Source: Ruegeria sp. ANG-R (GTDB taxonomy: Bacteria > Pseudomonadota > Alphaproteobacteria > Rhodobacterales > Rhodobacteraceae). Taken from it: a stretch of 64,000 nt of DNA. A program made the position numbers and the translations under genes. The notes beneath the pieces are model-generated. The model was not told where the DNA came from. It saw only the letters and a list, made by a program, of their open reading frames with translations, and did not search any database. Positions within the stretch are counted from its first letter, which is position 1. The number at the start of each line of letters is the position of its first letter. Below are positions 62,272-64,000 of the stretch, piece after piece. The DNA is taken from contig NZ_JWLJ01000001.1 in the NCBI RefSeq assembly GCF_000813985.1, forward strand, positions 1,511,023 through 1,575,022. Direction: 5' to 3'.

Positions 62272-64000
62272 TCAGGCCAGCATAGTTTGCAGGCCATCAG
62301 AGGAGTTCGCCATTTCGCTCGGCGTGAGATCATTGCCCTTCGGACCAATACCGCTTTCGTAACCGGGCATCCCCGCCTCTTCCATGATGGCGGCAATCGC
62401 CTCGTTGGTCATTTCGGCGATGTCCTCGTTTGTCGGCATGTCGATCAGGCTTGCCTGATGCAGCAACAGATCGGAATACGATCCGTCCTGCGCCATGACG
62501 ACGGAATCCACACCTGCCTTGGTAACGCTGGCGGCATTCAGCATCGCGTTGCTGCCCGCCAGAACCTCGGTTTCATCAGCATGGGGCCCTTTCAGGTGAA
62601 CGTCATCCTGATCTGCAAGGACGGTTGACTGCTCGGCCACGTTGACCTGTACAAGCGAGCCGTCGACCTTGAGAACGCGCATCTGTTCCATGCCTGCGAA
62701 CATCGGGTCGTTCATCAGCGCATCTTCCAGCGCCGCCAAGTCATCCTCACCCAGGGCCATCGCTTCGGCCATTGAGTCATGCATTACCTGATGCGTGTCT
62801 TCGCCTTCGGTCTTGAGCGAAACCTCGTTCATGACCAGATTCTCGTCCGATCCGTCGATGGGCTCGGGCAGTCCGCCCGTCACCACATCGTCATCCATCA
62901 ATACATGTGTCTGGATAAACGCATCGACCGAAATCATATCGCCTTCGATCATGATCAGGTCATAGTAGCTGCCAAGTTGTAGGATGTTTGTGACATCGAC
63001 CAACTCGTTGTCACCCAACGCGTACAGCGTGGTCGTTGCGTTGATCTCGGCATCGATGTGATCGATATCCGTCGCGTCGATGTCCTGCTTGACAAAATTC
63101 GCAACGATCAGGTCGGTGGTGATCCAGTCGACATGAACGAATGCTGGTGCATCATCTTCGCTGGAACCCTGTTTCAGCCACGGTGCCGATTTGCCTTCGA
63201 CCTCAATCGTCGAGGAATGCACCACATTGGTGCCCGATCCGCCGTTCGTACCCTTATCGATGTCCGATACAACGGCAACCTGACTGACCATGGTCAGGTC
63301 GATCGACTTACCGCCTACCGCAATGTAAGGCGCATCAACCCAGGCTATGGTCGCATTGACTTCGTTGATCGCGAGATTGCCACCCGCGATCACCGTGTGG
63401 CCATCGGCGAATTCGGAATCGTCGTCGCGATCCCATTCGGCGGGCATCGCATCGGGCGTGTCGTCTTCCTCTTCCTCATCAGGCTGATGATGCTTGGGCA
63501 GAAGATCTGCCCAGACAGGCGCTTCGTCCACATGCTCACCATTGACGATCACGCCCATGGCTTCTTCGCCGTGGAACTGATAAACGATCGCGCCTTCAAC
63601 CTCGACGTTGATCGGTGCCAGCATCTGTTCGGCCAGTTCCTCGACATACTCGATGGACAGGTAGTCCGAGATCGAAATTGAGGGCACCGAGAAGGCGTGC
63701 ATACTGGCCGCAACCTGCGCCGCCGCTTCAGCCAGTGCAATGAGTTGATCGACGTCGCGGAACTCTCCCTCTCCCACAACATCATTGTCGCGCAGGAATA
63801 TCGTCTGGAACGTATAGGTCACGGCAGACCCGATGAGCTCTGTCACAATCTCGAGCTTTTGTTCGATTACAAATGTTGCCGCAACGCCGGTAAATCCTTC
63901 GGGCAGCGGCGGACCGGATGACGGCGGAGGCTCAAGCGCGATGACCGTCTCAAATACAGGACCATCGGATGGGGGTGGAAGTTCAGGAGTGGCGGGGGGG
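62272..64000 (-). CDS. Acidic repeat-bearing protein of the type I secretion operon (5' end cut by window)
   Basis: At least 575 residues, open to the window edge: the frame reads through 63847-64000 without a stop, so an apparent GTG start at 63846 is internal. The visible N-terminal part is proline-rich with a duplicated run (ELPPPSDGPVFETVI, then ALEPPPSSGPLPEGF). The rest is strongly acidic (DEEEEDD, DDDVV, DDLAALEDAL) and has related segments, e.g. GSYYDLIMIEG (62941-62973) and GSYSDLLLHQAS (about 62443-62486), and GGNLAINEVN, LVMNEVS and SNAMLNAAS. No RTX GGxGxD repeat and no signal peptide are seen. I do not recognise the family. Being first in the operon with an ABC exporter and HlyD, it may be the exported substrate or an accessory protein. 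Confidence 0.7.
   Translation of the reverse strand, partial: PPATPELPPPSDGPVFETVIALEPPPSSGPPLPEGFTGVAATFVIEQKLEIVTELIGSAVTYTFQTIFLRDNDVVGEGEFRDVDQLIALAEAAAQVAASMHAFSVPSISISDYLSIEYVEELAEQMLAPINVEVEGAIVYQFHGEEAMGVIVNGEHVDEAPVWADLLPKHHQPDEEEEDDTPDAMPAEWDRDDDSEFADGHTVIAGGNLAINEVNATIAWVDAPYIAVGGKSIDLTMVSQVAVVSDIDKGTNGGSGTNVVHSSTIEVEGKSAPWLKQGSSEDDAPAFVHVDWITTDLIVANFVKQDIDATDIDHIDAEINATTTLYALGDNELVDVTNILQLGSYYDLIMIEGDMISVDAFIQTHVLMDDDVVTGGLPEPIDGSDENLVMNEVSLKTEGEDTHQVMHDSMAEAMALGEDDLAALEDALMNDPMFAGMEQMRVLKVDGSLVQVNVAEQSTVLADQDDVHLKGPHADETEVLAGSNAMLNAASVTKAGVDSVVMAQDGSYSDLLLHQASLIDMPTNEDIAEMTNEAIAAIMEEAGMPGYESGIGPKGNDLTPSEMANSSDGLQTMLA

Noticed and set aside
63844..63846. GTG as the start of the acidic type I secretion protein
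   Set aside because: The same frame continues without a stop to the window edge with proline-rich repeats (63847-64000), so the codon is internal.

Overview
The window is GC-rich, gene-dense chromosomal DNA from an alphaproteobacterium, most likely a marine Roseobacter-group member of the Rhodobacterales (Ruegeria-like). This is inferred from the gene set: aerobic cobalamin genes (cobB, cobA, cobF), a fused MrpAB antiporter subunit, opgC-opgG-opgH, a SelD fused to an FAD-dependent oxidoreductase, PrpE with TTTGCA-type upstream repeats, and several Rhodobacterales-style Hint and type I secretion proteins. I see no IS element, phage, CRISPR array, rRNA or tRNA. Nearly all the sequence is coding, with many 1-4 nt ATGA-type overlaps. 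The only gene-free stretch over 300 bp is 46485-46823.

Layout. 1-1686: end of a cobalamin operon (cobB 3' end, cobA, cobF). 1778-5111: a DUF302 exported protein, then a ThDP enzyme overlapping a class III CoA-transferase. 5292-11278: a TPR protein followed by the osmoregulated periplasmic glucan genes opgC-opgG-opgH. 11279-12594 (minus): membrane-anchored rhodanese and secreted PHB-depolymerase-like hydrolase. 12749-18706: complete Mrp (Mnh/Pha) cation/proton antiporter operon. 18712-21914: SelD fusion converging on SelU/MnmH, which together make selenophosphate and 2-selenouridine tRNA. 22066-25354: TPR-sulfotransferase and 5'-nucleotidase converging on a strong terminator. 25463-27622: DUF952, DUF1330, pyrD, arsC. 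27619-29877 (minus): two hotdog thioesterases and a MATE exporter.

29996-37601: two MerR paralogues and a beta-oxidation operon (acyl-CoA dehydrogenase, small protein, GST, thiolase, cupin, FadB) preceded by ACGT-type repeats and ended by a hairpin. 37655-40745: Hint-domain protein, EamA exporter and a membrane protein that looks like a degenerate M48 protease. 40751-45276 (minus): nucleoside salvage operon cdd-deoA-deoB-add-upp. 45375-46484: VOC plus double-cupin protein. 46824-51261: NADP malic enzyme and propionyl-CoA synthetase. 51442-58496: amidase, nadK, glyA, a YiaA-like/PspA/membrane-protein group, an esterase, a 61-residue membrane protein and a rhodanese. 58582-64000 (minus): a type I secretion operon (acidic protein running off the window edge, ABC transporter with a long N-terminal extension, HlyD-family adaptor).

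The most distinctive observations are the TTTGCA repeat cluster before prpE, the tandem ACGT boxes before the second MerR gene, a perfect TGTGA-N6-TCACA palindrome in a convergent intergenic gap with no obvious target gene, the degenerate M48-like protein, the ThDP/CoA-transferase pair, and the type I secretion operon with an unrecognised acidic, repeat-bearing protein. Functions come from reading translated sequence against remembered families. No database search was possible.
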